Below, one piece after another: positions 37,484 through 47,851 of a stretch of DNA of 64,000 nt; position 1 is the first letter of the stretch, and each line of letters begins with the position of its first letter. This DNA is from an uncultured Amylibacter sp. (lineage in GTDB: Bacteria; Pseudomonadota; Alphaproteobacteria; Rhodobacterales; Rhodobacteraceae), in the NCBI GenBank assembly GCA_947497475.1, contig CANMGS010000002.1, forward strand, positions 372,001 through 436,000. Reading direction: 5' to 3'. The notes under the pieces were generated by a model. That model searched no databases, was not told where the DNA came from, and was given only the letters and a program-made list of their open reading frames with translations. Both the position numbers and the translations under genes were made by a program.

Positions 37484-38863
37484 ATGACTGAGATCAAACT
37501 ATATAACACCAAGACACGCAAAAAAGAGGTTTTCAGCCCTTTGGATGCTGATAAGGTGCGCATGTATGTCTGTGGCCCAACAGTTTACGATCGCGCCCAT
37601 ATAGGTAATGCACGTCCTGTGGTGGTGTTTGACACGTTGTATCGCCTGTTGCGGCATGTTTACGGTGCAGATCATGTGACTTACGCGCGTAATTTCACAG
37701 ATGTGGATGATAAGATTAATGCGAAAGCAGCCGAAACAGGCCGCTCTATTCGCGATATCACAGATGAAACCATTGGCTGGTATCTGGATGATATGGGCGC
37801 ATTAGGCGCTATGGAGCCAGATGAAGCGCCACGCGCGACGGAATATATACCCGAGATGGTCGCGATGATCGAGGAATTGATCGAGAAAGGTCATGCCTAT
37901 GCGGCAGAAGGTCATGTGCTGTTTGCTGTAGACAGTTGGAAAGAGCATTATGGCAAACTGTCAGGCCGTTCCGTGGATGACATGATCGCAGGTGCGCGTG
38001 TTGAGGTTGCTCCATACAAACGCAATCCAATGGATTTTGTAATGTGGAAACCTTCGAAAGGCGATCAACCTGGCTGGGAGAGCCCATGGGGCTATGGCCG
38101 CCCAGGCTGGCATATTGAGTGTTCCGCTATGTCGCGCAAGCTGTTTGGCGAAAAATTCGACATTCATGGCGGCGGGCTGGATTTACAATTCCCGCATCAT
38201 GAGAATGAGATCGCGCAAAGCTGCGCGTGTTGCGGCGAGGATACATTCGCCCAAGTCTGGATGCACAACGAGATGCTTCAGGTGGAAGGCAAGAAAATGT
38301 CCAAATCCTTGGGCAACTTCTTTTCTGTGCGCGATTTGTTGGATCAAGGCTATGCGGGTGAAGTGATCCGCTTTGTCTATCTGAGTACACATTATTCCAA
38401 GCCAATGGATTGGACAGAGAAGAAAGCGAAAGAAGCTGAAGCAACACTGCGTAAGTGGCGTGCACTCACAGATGGCATCGAGCCATCAATGAGTGCTGCA
38501 TCCACAGTGGTGGATGCTTTGGCGGATGATTTGAACACGGCAGGGGCGATTGCAGTCTTGCACGAGCTTGCTGGAAAAGGTGATGCAGCAGGTTTAAAAG
38601 CATCGGCTGCTTTACTTGGACTTCTTAGCGATGATTTAGGCGGCTGGGATGCGGCTATTGAAACCTCTGGCGATGTGGCAAGTTTGATCGAAAACTTGCT
38701 TGAGGCGCGCAAAGAGGCGCGTGCGAATAAAGATTTCGCGCGGGCTGACGCCCTGCGTGACGGTTTTGCTGCTGCGGGTGTCTTAGTCACAGACACAGCG
38801 GAAGGGGTTGTTTGGGAATTGGCCTCTGATTTCGATGCATCCAAATTGGAGGCATTACAATGA
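37484..38863 (+). CDS. cysS: Cysteinyl-tRNA synthetase
   Basis: 459 residues. [24 protein letters not shown] contains a zinc-binding Cys and the HIGH-type motif (HIGN), [42 protein letters not shown] holds the other zinc ligands, and KKMSKSLGN is the KMSKS loop. It charges tRNA-Cys. Normal length. The stop overlaps the cimA start (ATGA at 38860-38863). Confidence 0.97.
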   Translation: MTEIKLYNTKTRKKEVFSPLDADKVRMYVCGPTVYDRAHIGNARPVVVFDTLYRLLRHVYGADHVTYARNFTDVDDKINAKAAETGRSIRDITDETIGWYLDDMGALGAMEPDEAPRATEYIPEMVAMIEELIEKGHAYAAEGHVLFAVDSWKEHYGKLSGRSVDDMIAGARVEVAPYKRNPMDFVMWKPSKGDQPGWESPWGYGRPGWHIECSAMSRKLFGEKFDIHGGGLDLQFPHHENEIAQSCACCGEDTFAQVWMHNEMLQVEGKKMSKSLGNFFSVRDLLDQGYAGEVIRFVYLSTHYSKPMDWTEKKAKEAEATLRKWRALTDGIEPSMSAASTVVDALADDLNTAGAIAVLHELAGKGDAAGLKASAALLGLLSDDLGGWDAAIETSGDVASLIENLLEARKEARANKDFARADALRDGFAAAGVLVTDTAEGVVWELASDFDASKLEALQ

Positions 38864-40482
38864 CCAAAGAACGCCTCTATCTTTTCGACACAACTCTGCG
38901 TGATGGCCAACAAACCCAAGGCGTGGATTTCACCGCTGACGATAAAACCCGCATTGCCAATGCGTTAGATGATCTTGGTCTTGATTATATCGAGGGTGGC
39001 TGGCCAGGTGCCAACCCAACCGACAGCGATTTTTTCAATGCAGCGCCCAAGTTAAAAGCAACTTTCACAGCTTTCGGCATGACCAAGCGCGCTGGGCGCT
39101 CTGCGGCCAATGACGATGTTTTGGCAGCGGTATTAAACGCCAATACACCGGCCGTGTGCCTTGTGGGAAAAACCAGTGATTTCCATGTCACTGATGCGTT
39201 GGGCATCACATTAGAAGAAAACCTTGAGAGCATCACAGACTCGATCAAACATATCGTCGCTCAAGGTCGCGAAGCGCTGTTTGATTGCGAACATTTCTTT
39301 GATGGTTACCGTTCTGATCCCGAATACACCTTAAAGGCTGCCAAAGCCGCCTATGACGCGGGTGCGCGCTGGGTGGTGCTATGCGATACCAATGGCGGGG
39401 CATTGCCTGCACAGGTGCATATGGCCACGCGTGCTGCGATTGATGCGGGTATTCCTGGCGACCATCTGGGCATTCACACACATAATGACACCGAACATGC
39501 TGTGGCAAATACTTTGGCAGCTGTGGATGCAGGTGTGCGCCATATCCAAGGCACGCTTAATGGTTTGGGCGAACGCTGTGGAAATGCAAATCTGACGACC
39601 ATTATCCCGACGCTGTTGACGAAAGAGCCGTACGCCAGCCTTTATGAAACAAATATAAGTTTCGAAAAACTCAAAGAGCTTACCGCACTCAGTCGTATGT
39701 TGGATGATATTCTAAACCGTGTACCGCAAAAACAAGCGGCCTACGTGGGAGCATCTGCCTTTACGCATAAAGCTGGGTTACATGCGTCTGCAATCTTAAA
39801 AGATCCAACAACATACGAACACATCGACCCTGAAATCGTTGGTAATCAACGGATTATCCCAATGTCTAACCAAGCTGGGCAATCTAACCTGCGCCGTCGC
39901 CTATCTGATGCTGGGCTGAAGGTAGAAAAAGGTGACCCACGTCTGGGTCAAATCCTTGAAAAGGTGAAACAACGTGAAGATGGGGGATATGCTTATGACA
40001 CTGCACAAGCCTCTTTTGAACTGCTTGCACGTAAAGTGTTGGGTGAACTGCCGACTTTTTTTAAAATAAAGCGCTACCGCGTGACTGTGGAGCGCCGCAA
40101 AAATAAATATAATAAAATGATTTCCATATCCGAAGCCGTTGTTGTGACGAAGTTCGGAAAGCAAAAAGTCATGTCAGCGACGCACAGCATAGATGAAAAT
40201 GGCATCGACAGTGGCCCTGTGAATGCTTTGGATAAAGCTTTGTCAAAAGATTTTGGCCCTTATCAAGACATCATCGATGATATGAAGCTTGTGGATTTCC
40301 GCGTACGGATAACCAATGGCGGTACAGATGCTGTGACGCGTGTTATCATCGATTCCGAAGATGGGCAGGGGCGCCGTTGGTCCACTGTTGGTGTTTCTGC
40401 AAATATAGTAGATGCGTCTTTTGAAGCACTCTTGGATGCGATCAATTGGAAGCTTATCCGTGACGGAGCCAATCCACAGTGA
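38860..40482 (+). CDS. cimA: (R)-citramalate synthase
   Basis: 540 residues. [22 protein letters not shown] is the HMGL-like catalytic start and [20 protein letters not shown] is the metal-binding HxH region. The C-terminal LeuA allosteric dimer domain begins near residue 395. The length fits CimA of the LeuA2 group rather than LeuA. It condenses pyruvate and acetyl-CoA to citramalate for isoleucine synthesis. It overlaps cysS before it and the squalene/phytoene synthase-like gene after it by 4 bp each. Confidence 0.9.
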   Translation: MTKERLYLFDTTLRDGQQTQGVDFTADDKTRIANALDDLGLDYIEGGWPGANPTDSDFFNAAPKLKATFTAFGMTKRAGRSAANDDVLAAVLNANTPAVCLVGKTSDFHVTDALGITLEENLESITDSIKHIVAQGREALFDCEHFFDGYRSDPEYTLKAAKAAYDAGARWVVLCDTNGGALPAQVHMATRAAIDAGIPGDHLGIHTHNDTEHAVANTLAAVDAGVRHIQGTLNGLGERCGNANLTTIIPTLLTKEPYASLYETNISFEKLKELTALSRMLDDILNRVPQKQAAYVGASAFTHKAGLHASAILKDPTTYEHIDPEIVGNQRIIPMSNQAGQSNLRRRLSDAGLKVEKGDPRLGQILEKVKQREDGGYAYDTAQASFELLARKVLGELPTFFKIKRYRVTVERRKNKYNKMISISEAVVVTKFGKQKVMSATHSIDENGIDSGPVNALDKALSKDFGPYQDIIDDMKLVDFRVRITNGGTDAVTRVIIDSEDGQGRRWSTVGVSANIVDASFEALLDAINWKLIRDGANPQ

Positions 40483-41255
40483 GTATTGAGGCCTGTGCAG
40501 ATCTCGTAGAACGCGGTGATCCAGACCGTTTCTTATCTGCTATGACAGCACCTTTGGCGGATCGCGGCCATCTGATGGTGCTTTATGCCTTTAATCTCGA
40601 GGTGGTTCGTGCACCTTGGATAACAGCAGAAGCCATGATTGCAGAGATGCGATTGCAATGGTGGGCGGATGTAATCGCCGAAATTTATGAGGGTAAAGAG
40701 GTGCGCCGACATGAGGTTGTGACGCCTCTAGCGGCATTGATAGCTGAAAAAGGCTTGGATCGCAGTGCATTTGATGCGCTGATCGAGGCCCGCCGTTGGG
40801 ATATATACAAAGAACCACACGCAGATCAGGCGGCTATGGATCAGTATATTATGGATACATCTGCCAATTTGCTGTGGTTGTCTGCACAAGTTATGGGCGC
40901 GACGGATGCTCATAAAGGCTTCATTATGGATTATGGGTATGGGATGGGGATTGCATCGCTGCTAAAGGCCATTCCCGCGTTGGAAAACGCCCAAAAATAT
41001 CCGCTTGTTGATGGCACATTAGAAGGCGTCGCCACTTTGGCACATAGCGCCTTTGAACGGCTGCGTTATGCACGTCGTAATTTGCAGGCGATACCAAAGC
41101 CAATCAGAGCAGCATTGCGCAGCGGATGGACTGCAATGGATGTTTTGAAGCTCGCGTTAAGACAGCCAGAATTGGTTGCAGAAGGTGGTTTAGAAAAACC
41201 AGAATTTCACAGAAAAACCAAACTCTTGTGGAAAACTCTTACATCACGCTTTTAA
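40479..41255 (+). CDS. Squalene/phytoene synthase-family protein (NDUFAF6-like)
   Basis: 258 residues starting with GTG at 40479, inside the cimA end (GTGA). DRFLSAMTAPLADRGHLMVLYAFNLEVVR and MRLQWWADVIAEIYEGKEVRRHEVVTPLAALI match the trans-isoprenyl synthase fold, but the second DxxxD metal motif of active squalene and phytoene synthases is not evident. It resembles the NDUFAF6-like group, linked in mitochondria to complex I assembly. Enzyme activity is doubtful. The 3' end overlaps the convergent MFS gene by 12 bp. Confidence 0.75.
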   Translation: MSIEACADLVERGDPDRFLSAMTAPLADRGHLMVLYAFNLEVVRAPWITAEAMIAEMRLQWWADVIAEIYEGKEVRRHEVVTPLAALIAEKGLDRSAFDALIEARRWDIYKEPHADQAAMDQYIMDTSANLLWLSAQVMGATDAHKGFIMDYGYGMGIASLLKAIPALENAQKYPLVDGTLEGVATLAHSAFERLRYARRNLQAIPKPIRAALRSGWTAMDVLKLALRQPELVAEGGLEKPEFHRKTKLLWKTLTSRF

Positions 41256-42449
41256 GCGTTCTTGTCTGACCAACCAAACCAATGATCCGCCTGCTAATGC
41301 AAGGAATGGAACCATTGCTATGTTCACTGCAATCCAGCCTTCTACAGGGGAGCCACCAGAACAATTCATCAGTGTGCCAGAGGCTAAAGATGCCAATGTG
41401 ACCATGCCGAAAACCATAAAGTCATTCATGCCTTGAACTGTTCCACGTTCTTCTGGTGTATGTGCTGTTGCCAACATGGCTGTTGCACCGATAAAGCCAA
41501 AGTTCCAACCAATGCCCAGCAAAATCAAACCACCAAAGAAGTTGGTTAAAGTCACACCTGCCAGATCAACGATTCCAGCAGCGGCTAAGATGACCAAGCC
41601 AAGAGCGACGATTTTTTCAACACCAAAGCGGCTGATCAAATGGCCTGTGAAAAAGCTTGGGATGAACATTCCTAAAACGTGTAACATCACCACGTCAGCT
41701 GCGACTTCTTTACTGAACCCACATCCTACAACAGCCAACGGTGTGGATGTCATGACTAAATTCATCAAAGAATAGGATACCATCCCACATATAATCGCCA
41801 CAGCAATGCGCGGTGTTTTTAACAATTCCAATTTTGTGCGCCCTTTGGCGCTGTTTGCCGTTGGCTTGGGTGGCTTTGGAATGTCTAGGAATAATATTAG
41901 GAAGCTACCGATAACATTCAGTGTAAAAATTGCAAAATAGGTTCCAAGGAAAGGAATGACGAAGCTGTCAGATGTCAATTTGACCAATTGGGGGCCAATA
42001 ATAGCTGCTAACAAGCCGCCTGCCATCACGTATGAAATGGCTTTTGGGCGAAACTCTTCAGAGGCAGTATCTGTGGCTGCAAAGCGGTAAAACCCTTGCG
42101 CTGACATGTAAATACCAAAGAAATAACTGCCAACAAGGAACAGACCAAAGGATTGGATGTATAAAGCATATGCGGAAACACCAGCTCCTGTTGCACCGCC
42201 CAAGATGCCAATCAAAAAGCCAGCTTTACGTCCATATTTCTGCATAAATGGGCTGATCCATGGCGCCGTCGTCATCGAGCCAAAGACGATCATGGAAATG
42301 GGAACCGTGGCCCAACAGATGTTCGAAGCCAAAGATTGACCGATCAAACCGCCCATCACAAAGATCATAGGCATTTGCGCGCCGAGGAAGGCTTGGGCAA
42401 GAACAAGGATTAAAACGTTACGTTTTGCTAAGGCATCTGAATGAGACAT
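41244..42449 (-). CDS. Major facilitator superfamily transporter
   Basis: 401 residues with about 12 membrane helices. The cytoplasmic loop after helix 2 reads PFMQKYGRKAGFLIGILGG, a version of the MFS GxxxDRxGRR motif, and HTPEERGTVQGMNDFMVFG lies in the second half. Substrate unknown. It is convergent with the squalene/phytoene synthase-like gene and 41 bp from cobB on the same strand. Confidence 0.85.
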   Translation of the reverse strand: MSHSDALAKRNVLILVLAQAFLGAQMPMIFVMGGLIGQSLASNICWATVPISMIVFGSMTTAPWISPFMQKYGRKAGFLIGILGGATGAGVSAYALYIQSFGLFLVGSYFFGIYMSAQGFYRFAATDTASEEFRPKAISYVMAGGLLAAIIGPQLVKLTSDSFVIPFLGTYFAIFTLNVIGSFLILFLDIPKPPKPTANSAKGRTKLELLKTPRIAVAIICGMVSYSLMNLVMTSTPLAVVGCGFSKEVAADVVMLHVLGMFIPSFFTGHLISRFGVEKIVALGLVILAAAGIVDLAGVTLTNFFGGLILLGIGWNFGFIGATAMLATAHTPEERGTVQGMNDFMVFGMVTLASLASGTLMNCSGGSPVEGWIAVNIAMVPFLALAGGSLVWLVRQERLKA

Positions 42450-42490
42450 GGAGGCATCTTTAAATATTGAATGCCCAATCGGTAGACCTG

Positions 42491-43753
42491 TTAATCCGCG
42501 CGGTCAATGATATGTGCGAAACTTCCTGAATGTTTTCCATCGATCAATCCCATATGAGGCAGGTGCGTGCCTTCTGCATCCGTTGCATGGAACAATGGCT
42601 GTCCTTCGGATTTCAGCGTTGTCGCATAGTGAAACTCATGCCCATTCAACGGAATGTCCCATAAACCACCTTGCGGGGACAGGTTTCGATACCCCAAATG
42701 CAGCTTCCGCTTTGCAAAGCTGGTTTCAAGCTTTAACAGCCCCAACATCTCATGGGGATGCCCATCTGCATCAATCAACACTTCACCCATGGTCATATAA
42801 CCACCACATTCCCCGTAAACAGCTTCTGCGGATCGAAGAGCGTTTATAAAAGTCTGATTGGATGCAAGCTTTCCCGCGTGCAACTCTGGATATCCACCTG
42901 GCAGAATAACCAAGTCAGACTGTTCTGGTGCCTCATCTGCGAGTGGAGAAAAGAACGACAGGCTTGCCCCTGATTTCTTCCACGCATCCAACAAGTGAGG
43001 GTACGCAAAAGCGAAAGCTTCATCCGATGCAATCGCAATAGATTGCGCGGGTGGTAGCAATGTTTTAGGTTTTGCTTGGTTTTGCGATAAATGTTCGAAT
43101 AGTGATGTTAATTTGTCAATATTTACGGATTTACCAATAATATTACCTGAATAATCTATGAAGCTTTCAAGGTCGTTCCGCTCATTTGCCTGTACCAACC
43201 CCAAATGCCGCGATGGCGTCTCCAGCTTTGCGTCCCGATAAACCGCCCCAAGTACAGGCAATCCAACAGGCTCCAAAGCACCGCGCAACATAGCCTCGTG
43301 TCGAGGGCTGCCAACCTTGTTCAGGATCACACCCACAACATTTACATCCGCCGCATGCCGTGAAAATCCTTCGACAACTGCTGCCACAGATTGCGATTGT
43401 TTGGACACATCACAAATCAACACACAGGGCAGGTTCAACGCTCGTGCCACATCCGCAGTGGCCCCTTTACCCATCGGGGGGGCACCATCAAACAGCCCCA
43501 TAGCACCTTCAATCAACAAAGGGGCATCTCCAGCTGCAAGTTCTTGCAAACGTCCCACAGACATCGACCATGCATCCAAATTCACACAGGTCTCACCACT
43601 CGCAGCTTCATGAAACCGTGGATCAATATAATCAGGCCCGCTTTTAGCTGATCGAATGGCAAAGCCACGGTCGCGCAAAGCCCGCAATAATCCCAATGTA
43701 ATGGTTGTTTTACCGCCACCAGAATTGGGTGCCGTAATGATCAAGCCTTTCAT
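42491..43753 (-). CDS. cobB: Cobyrinate/hydrogenobyrinate a,c-diamide synthase
   Basis: 420 residues. P-loop-like APNSGGGKTTITLGLLRALRDRG at the N-terminus and AKSGPDYIDPRFHEAASG follow the CobB/CbiA dethiobiotin-synthase-like ATPase domain. The C-terminal type 1 glutamine amidotransferase domain has the nucleophile in VYGECGGYMTMGE and the later His. It amidates the a and c side chains of the corrin ring. Its start overlaps the cobA stop by 4 bp. Confidence 0.94.
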   Translation of the reverse strand: MKGLIITAPNSGGGKTTITLGLLRALRDRGFAIRSAKSGPDYIDPRFHEAASGETCVNLDAWSMSVGRLQELAAGDAPLLIEGAMGLFDGAPPMGKGATADVARALNLPCVLICDVSKQSQSVAAVVEGFSRHAADVNVVGVILNKVGSPRHEAMLRGALEPVGLPVLGAVYRDAKLETPSRHLGLVQANERNDLESFIDYSGNIIGKSVNIDKLTSLFEHLSQNQAKPKTLLPPAQSIAIASDEAFAFAYPHLLDAWKKSGASLSFFSPLADEAPEQSDLVILPGGYPELHAGKLASNQTFINALRSAEAVYGECGGYMTMGEVLIDADGHPHEMLGLLKLETSFAKRKLHLGYRNLSPQGGLWDIPLNGHEFHYATTLKSEGQPLFHATDAEGTHLPHMGLIDGKHSGSFAHIIDRAD

Positions 43754-44604
43754 GAGGCTTCAGCAGGGCGTCCTCGGCCCAATGGATCTAAATTGCGGGG
43801 TGCTTCACCTGCCATCATAGACTGCCAATCCAGAACTTGGCGCATCTCCACAGAACGGCCCACACAGATAATGGCAGGCGGGGCCATACCAGCCGCCTCT
43901 AAATCCTGTGTGATTGTGCCCAAAGTGGTTTCTAAAACGCGTTGATCAGGGGTCGTCGCTTGCGTCACCACTGCTACAGGTTCATTCGCAGGACGGCCAG
44001 CGGCTAACAATTCACCCGTAATCCGTTCCACATGTTTCATACCCATATAGATCACCAAAACCTGTGACCCTTCGGAAATCGCACGCCAATTCAAGGAACT
44101 TGGTGTCTGACCACTTTGATCGTGACCCGTCACAAAAGTCACCGATTGGTTCACATCGCGGTGCGTCACAGGAATGCCAGCATAGGCCAAACCACCAATA
44201 CCTGCGGAAATACCTGGGATAATCCGCACTGGTATGCCGTGCTGTACAAGTGTTTGCGCTTCTTCACCGCCACGCCCAAAAACAAACGGATCACCACCTT
44301 TCAGGCGCAACACACGTTTTCCAGCCTTTGCCAATTCAACCAAATGCAATGAAATATCGCGTTGTTTCGCGGATGGCTTACCGCCACGTTTCCCTGCATA
44401 GATCAATTCAGCGTCTGATCTGGCCCAATCCATGATACGGCTATCCACCAAAGCGTCGTAAATGATCACGTCAGCCTGACGCAAAGCATTTAAAGCATGA
44501 AGTGTCAGCAACCCCGGATCACCCGGGCCAGCGCCACACAGCCATACCCAACCAGCCTGTAGTTCAGGCCAATCATTTGGGGGAAGGGGATTCGTATCGT
44601 TCAT
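43750..44604 (-). CDS. cobA: Uroporphyrinogen-III C-methyltransferase (SUMT)
   Basis: 284 residues from ATG 44604 (MNDTNPLPPNDW). The frame is open to 44820, but that would overlap cbiD and adds no family residues. GWVWLCGAGPGDPGLLTLHALNALRQADVIIYDALV and LRLKGGDPFVFGRGGEEAQTL are the SUMT motifs. It methylates uroporphyrinogen III at C2 and C7 to precorrin-2, the first step toward siroheme and cobalamin. Divergent from cbiD across 97 bp. Confidence 0.94.
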   Translation of the reverse strand: MNDTNPLPPNDWPELQAGWVWLCGAGPGDPGLLTLHALNALRQADVIIYDALVDSRIMDWARSDAELIYAGKRGGKPSAKQRDISLHLVELAKAGKRVLRLKGGDPFVFGRGGEEAQTLVQHGIPVRIIPGISAGIGGLAYAGIPVTHRDVNQSVTFVTGHDQSGQTPSSLNWRAISEGSQVLVIYMGMKHVERITGELLAAGRPANEPVAVVTQATTPDQRVLETTLGTITQDLEAAGMAPPAIICVGRSVEMRQVLDWQSMMAGEAPRNLDPLGRGRPAEAS

Positions 44605-44701
44605 TCTTATCTTATGACCCAGCTTGCCAGCGAAGCCAAGTATACTGGCGACCCAATTTGGACGATTGGCGTCAGGCAAACACATCCCTATAGTCGCACG
44701 C

Positions 44702-45757
44702 ATGACTCGCAAACCAACAGGTGATTTGCGCCGTGGCTGGACCACAGGTGCCTGTGCAACCGCTGCCACAAAGGCAGCGTTGGATGCATTGTGGGGCAAT
44801 GGCTTTCCTAAAGAGGTCACAATTACCTTGCCAAAAGGGGAAACACCAACATTTCCATTGGCACATCAACAGCTTGGCGATGGCTGGGCTGAGGTTGGCA
44901 TTACAAAAGATGCAGGGGATGATCCTGATGTCACACATGGCGCATTGATCATTGCGCGTGTTGAACGCAGCCCATCTGGCATTGTGTTCAAAGCAGGGTC
45001 TGGTGTGGGTGTTGTCACCAAAGCAGGGCTGCCGATTGATGTGGGTGAACCTGCGATCAATCCTGTACCCCGCCAGATGATTTCAGGTGTGGTAACTGAA
45101 CAGGCAGCGGTTTATGGGCAAACAGCTGATATTCAAGTGACCGTATCGGTACCTGGTGGTGAAGATTTGGCATTGAAAACATGGAACCCACGCCTTGGGA
45201 TTAAGGGCGGTATTTCCATTCTGGGCACCACGGGCATCGTACGCCCGTTTTCTTGCGCTGCATGGATTGCCTCTATTCACCGTGGTGTGGATGTTGCGGT
45301 GGCTGATGGCTTGCCCCATGTGGCGGGCTGCACGGGATCAACGTCGGAAAAAGTGGTGCAGGATATGTATGGCCTTCCTGATCACGCGATGTTGGACATG
45401 GGGGATTTCTCGGGCGGTTTGTTGAAATATGTAGCCAAACACCCTTTACCACGGATCACCATAGGTGGCGGCATTGGTAAGATTACAAAGCTTGCACAAG
45501 GGGCAGTAGATTTACATTCATCACGCTCTCAAGTGGATTTCGAAACGTTAAACGCACTCTCCTTATCCCTTGGTCTACCTGATGTCTCTGATGCGAATAC
45601 GGCATTAGAAGCGGTAACACGCACAGGGAATAAACTGGCTCAAGCGATTGCAGAACAAGCGCAAGAACGTGTAAAAAAACAATTAAAGAACGCAGTACAA
45701 GATGTTGATATCATTGTGATAGATAGATCAGGAACTGTTTTAGGAAAAACTGAATGA
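44702..45757 (+). CDS. cbiD: Cobalt-precorrin-5B C1-methyltransferase
   Basis: 351 residues from ATG 44702 (MTRKPTGDLRRGWTTGACATAATKAAL); the ORF from 44624 adds an unlikely extension. RRGWTTGACATAA and the SVPGGEDLALKTWNPRLGIKGGISILGTTGIVRPFS block are CbiD signatures. CbiD methylates C1 of cobalt-precorrin-5B in the oxygen-independent route. Its presence beside cobB and cobK means the C1 methylation step is of the CbiD kind. The stop overlaps cobK by ATGA (45754-45757). Confidence 0.93.
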   Translation: MTRKPTGDLRRGWTTGACATAATKAALDALWGNGFPKEVTITLPKGETPTFPLAHQQLGDGWAEVGITKDAGDDPDVTHGALIIARVERSPSGIVFKAGSGVGVVTKAGLPIDVGEPAINPVPRQMISGVVTEQAAVYGQTADIQVTVSVPGGEDLALKTWNPRLGIKGGISILGTTGIVRPFSCAAWIASIHRGVDVAVADGLPHVAGCTGSTSEKVVQDMYGLPDHAMLDMGDFSGGLLKYVAKHPLPRITIGGGIGKITKLAQGAVDLHSSRSQVDFETLNALSLSLGLPDVSDANTALEAVTRTGNKLAQAIAEQAQERVKKQLKNAVQDVDIIVIDRSGTVLGKTE

Positions 45758-46476
45758 CACGATTGGTTTTGGCAGGCACATCCGATGCAAGACTGCTGTT
45801 GGAACGCATGGATACCACCGATGTAATTGCCTCTTTGGCGGGTGCCACGCGTGCGCCAGCCGATTTGCCATGCGAAACCCGTATTGGTGGCTTTGGCGGT
45901 GCCGATGGGTTTCGGGATTACTTGCAAAAAGCGGGGATAACGGCGGTGATAGATGCCACGCATCCGTTCGCTGCTCAAATGACACATACTGCGGCAGCTG
46001 TCTGTCAGACCCTAGATTTACCACATATGATTTTACAACGCCCAAAATGGGTCGCGGGTGAGATGGATGATTGGCGTTTTGTTGAACGTATCGATGAAAT
46101 CCCCAACATTATCCCACAAGGGGCAACTGTGTTTCTTGGAACTGGGCGTCAGACACTTGATCAATTTAGCTGTCTTAAGGGGCGGCACTTATTAGCACGT
46201 GTGATTGATGAACCTACAAAGCCATTCCCCCATGAAGATGGGTCTTTTTTGGTCGGCACGCCGCCGTTCTCTATTGAGGAAGAGGTCGCTTTGTTCACAG
46301 AAAAAGGTATCGAATGGCTGGTTGTCAAAAATGCGGGTGGTGAGAAAAGCAAATCCAAACTGGATGCTGCTGCTCAATTGGGGCTACCTGTGGTGATGAT
46401 AAACCGCCCAAAATTGCCAGATGCCACAATCTTGGGCACTGTAGATGAGGCCCTTAATTGGGTGCAGGCATTGTAA
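45754..46476 (+). CDS. cobK: Precorrin-6A/cobalt-precorrin-6A reductase
   Basis: 240 residues. LVLAGTSDARLLLERM is the N-terminal NADPH-binding segment of CobK/CbiJ and DATHPFAAQMTHTAAAVCQ is the central family block. It reduces the macrocycle at C18-C19 after the CbiD or CobF step. Its stop overlaps the next start (TAATG at 46474-46478), which couples it to an unrelated DNA glycosylase gene. Confidence 0.9.
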   Translation: MTRLVLAGTSDARLLLERMDTTDVIASLAGATRAPADLPCETRIGGFGGADGFRDYLQKAGITAVIDATHPFAAQMTHTAAAVCQTLDLPHMILQRPKWVAGEMDDWRFVERIDEIPNIIPQGATVFLGTGRQTLDQFSCLKGRHLLARVIDEPTKPFPHEDGSFLVGTPPFSIEEEVALFTEKGIEWLVVKNAGGEKSKSKLDAAAQLGLPVVMINRPKLPDATILGTVDEALNWVQAL

Positions 46477-47108
46477 TGGTCGGGCGTATTATCACATCAG
46501 ATGCTTGTGTTGCCGAAGGAGCAGCATTTTTGGCCGATCTTGACCCTAAGTTTGCATATGCGCTTGGCAAAACGGGGCCATTGCCCTTGCGATTGCGCAA
46601 AGACGGCTTTGACGCCGTACTCAGCGCCATAGTCAGCCAGCAAATTTCTGTGTCTGCCGCAGCCAGTATTTGGAAACGTCTGGAAGAGGGCGGTATGATC
46701 ACACCAAAGGCTATTCTTGCGGCGTCCGATGATGAACTACGCTCTTTTGGACTGTCACGCCCCAAGGTAAAATATGCACGCGCTTTATCTGAAAGTGGTA
46801 TTGATTTCAAAGCACTAAGGGAATGTCCCAACGAGGACGTTATTGCGAAATTGATCACTGTTAAAGGGGTCGGGCGCTGGACAGCCGAAATTTACGCGAT
46901 GTTTTCATTAGGGCGCGCAGATGTCTTTGCCGCCAATGATTTAGCCCTGCAAGAAGCCGCTCGTATCTTGTTTGAACTGCCCGAACGTCCCAAAGAAAAA
47001 GAACTGGCTGAAATGGCCAAAGCATGGTCGCCGTGGCGCGCAGTTGCAGCCCGTTTACTGTTTCGCTACTACCATGTTGTGAAAGACCGAGAAGGAATAC
47101 GAACGTGA
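46476..47108 (+). CDS. DNA-3-methyladenine glycosylase II (AlkA-like)
   Basis: 210 residues from ATG 46476. A helix-hairpin-helix reads ITVKGVGRWTAEIYAMFSLGRADVF, followed by the catalytic Asp in AANDLALQ. The short length (no N-terminal TBP-like domain) is the form usual in alphaproteobacteria. It removes alkylated purines from DNA. Coupled to cobK upstream, and GTGA overlap with the esterase downstream. Confidence 0.9.
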   Translation: MVGRIITSDACVAEGAAFLADLDPKFAYALGKTGPLPLRLRKDGFDAVLSAIVSQQISVSAAASIWKRLEEGGMITPKAILAASDDELRSFGLSRPKVKYARALSESGIDFKALRECPNEDVIAKLITVKGVGRWTAEIYAMFSLGRADVFAANDLALQEAARILFELPERPKEKELAEMAKAWSPWRAVAARLLFRYYHVVKDREGIRT

Positions 47109-47755
47109 CTTTAGAAGTTGAAAAGCGCGCCGCCAAATCAGGCCGCGCAGACAGTTTGGTGATCTTTGTGCACGGCTACGGTGCGGATGGGCACGATTTA
47201 ATCGGTCTTGCTGATCCTTTGGCTGAGCACATGCCAAATACTACGTTCCTATCTCCACATGCCCCCAACCCTTGTACCATGAGCCCAATGGGTCGCGAAT
47301 GGTTCCCAATCCCGATGATTGATAATAGCTCGGTTGAACAGATGCGGGCAGGGATGCAAGCCTCTGTCGCGCGCTTTAATGAATGGATGGATGCAGAGTT
47401 CGTGGCAGAAGGTATAACACCTGATCGCACGGTTTTGGTCGGGTTTTCCCAAGGCACAATGATGTCATTACATGTCGGTCCACGTCGTCAACATCAACTA
47501 GCAGGCATTGTCGGGTTTTCGGGACGTTTGTTAGAACCTGAAAGCTTAACCGAAGAAGTCGTTACGAAACCGCCTGTACTCCTTGTTCATGGTGATATGG
47601 ATATGGTCGTTCCACCAAGTGATATGCCAAAAGCAGAAACTGCATTAAAAACTGCAGGCTTTGATGTACAGACACATGTATCGCAGGGTACAGGGCATGG
47701 AATTGCGCCAGATGGCTTAGGATTAGCACTACAATTCATGAAAAAGTGGCTCTAA
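47105..47755 (+). CDS. Phospholipase/carboxylesterase family alpha/beta hydrolase
   Basis: 216 residues from GTG 47105, overlapping the glycosylase stop. SLVIFVHGYGADGHDLIGLADPL forms the oxyanion-hole strand, GFSQGTMMSLH carries the nucleophile Ser, LLVHGDMDMVVPP the acid and GTGHGIAPDG the His. It belongs to the LYPLA/YpfH-like esterase group; the natural ester is unknown. Confidence 0.88.
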   Translation: MTLEVEKRAAKSGRADSLVIFVHGYGADGHDLIGLADPLAEHMPNTTFLSPHAPNPCTMSPMGREWFPIPMIDNSSVEQMRAGMQASVARFNEWMDAEFVAEGITPDRTVLVGFSQGTMMSLHVGPRRQHQLAGIVGFSGRLLEPESLTEEVVTKPPVLLVHGDMDMVVPPSDMPKAETALKTAGFDVQTHVSQGTGHGIAPDGLGLALQFMKKWL

Positions 47756-47851
47756 AGCCGTAATTTCACAATTTAGACAAATACCGAGTTCATTTTTGCC
47801 ATAAACACAGGCAATTATTACATCAGATATGTAAGCGTAGGTGGTGTAAAT

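Noticed and set aside
44605-44820. Longer start for cobA
   Set aside because: It would overlap cbiD on the other strand and adds residues that do not match the family.
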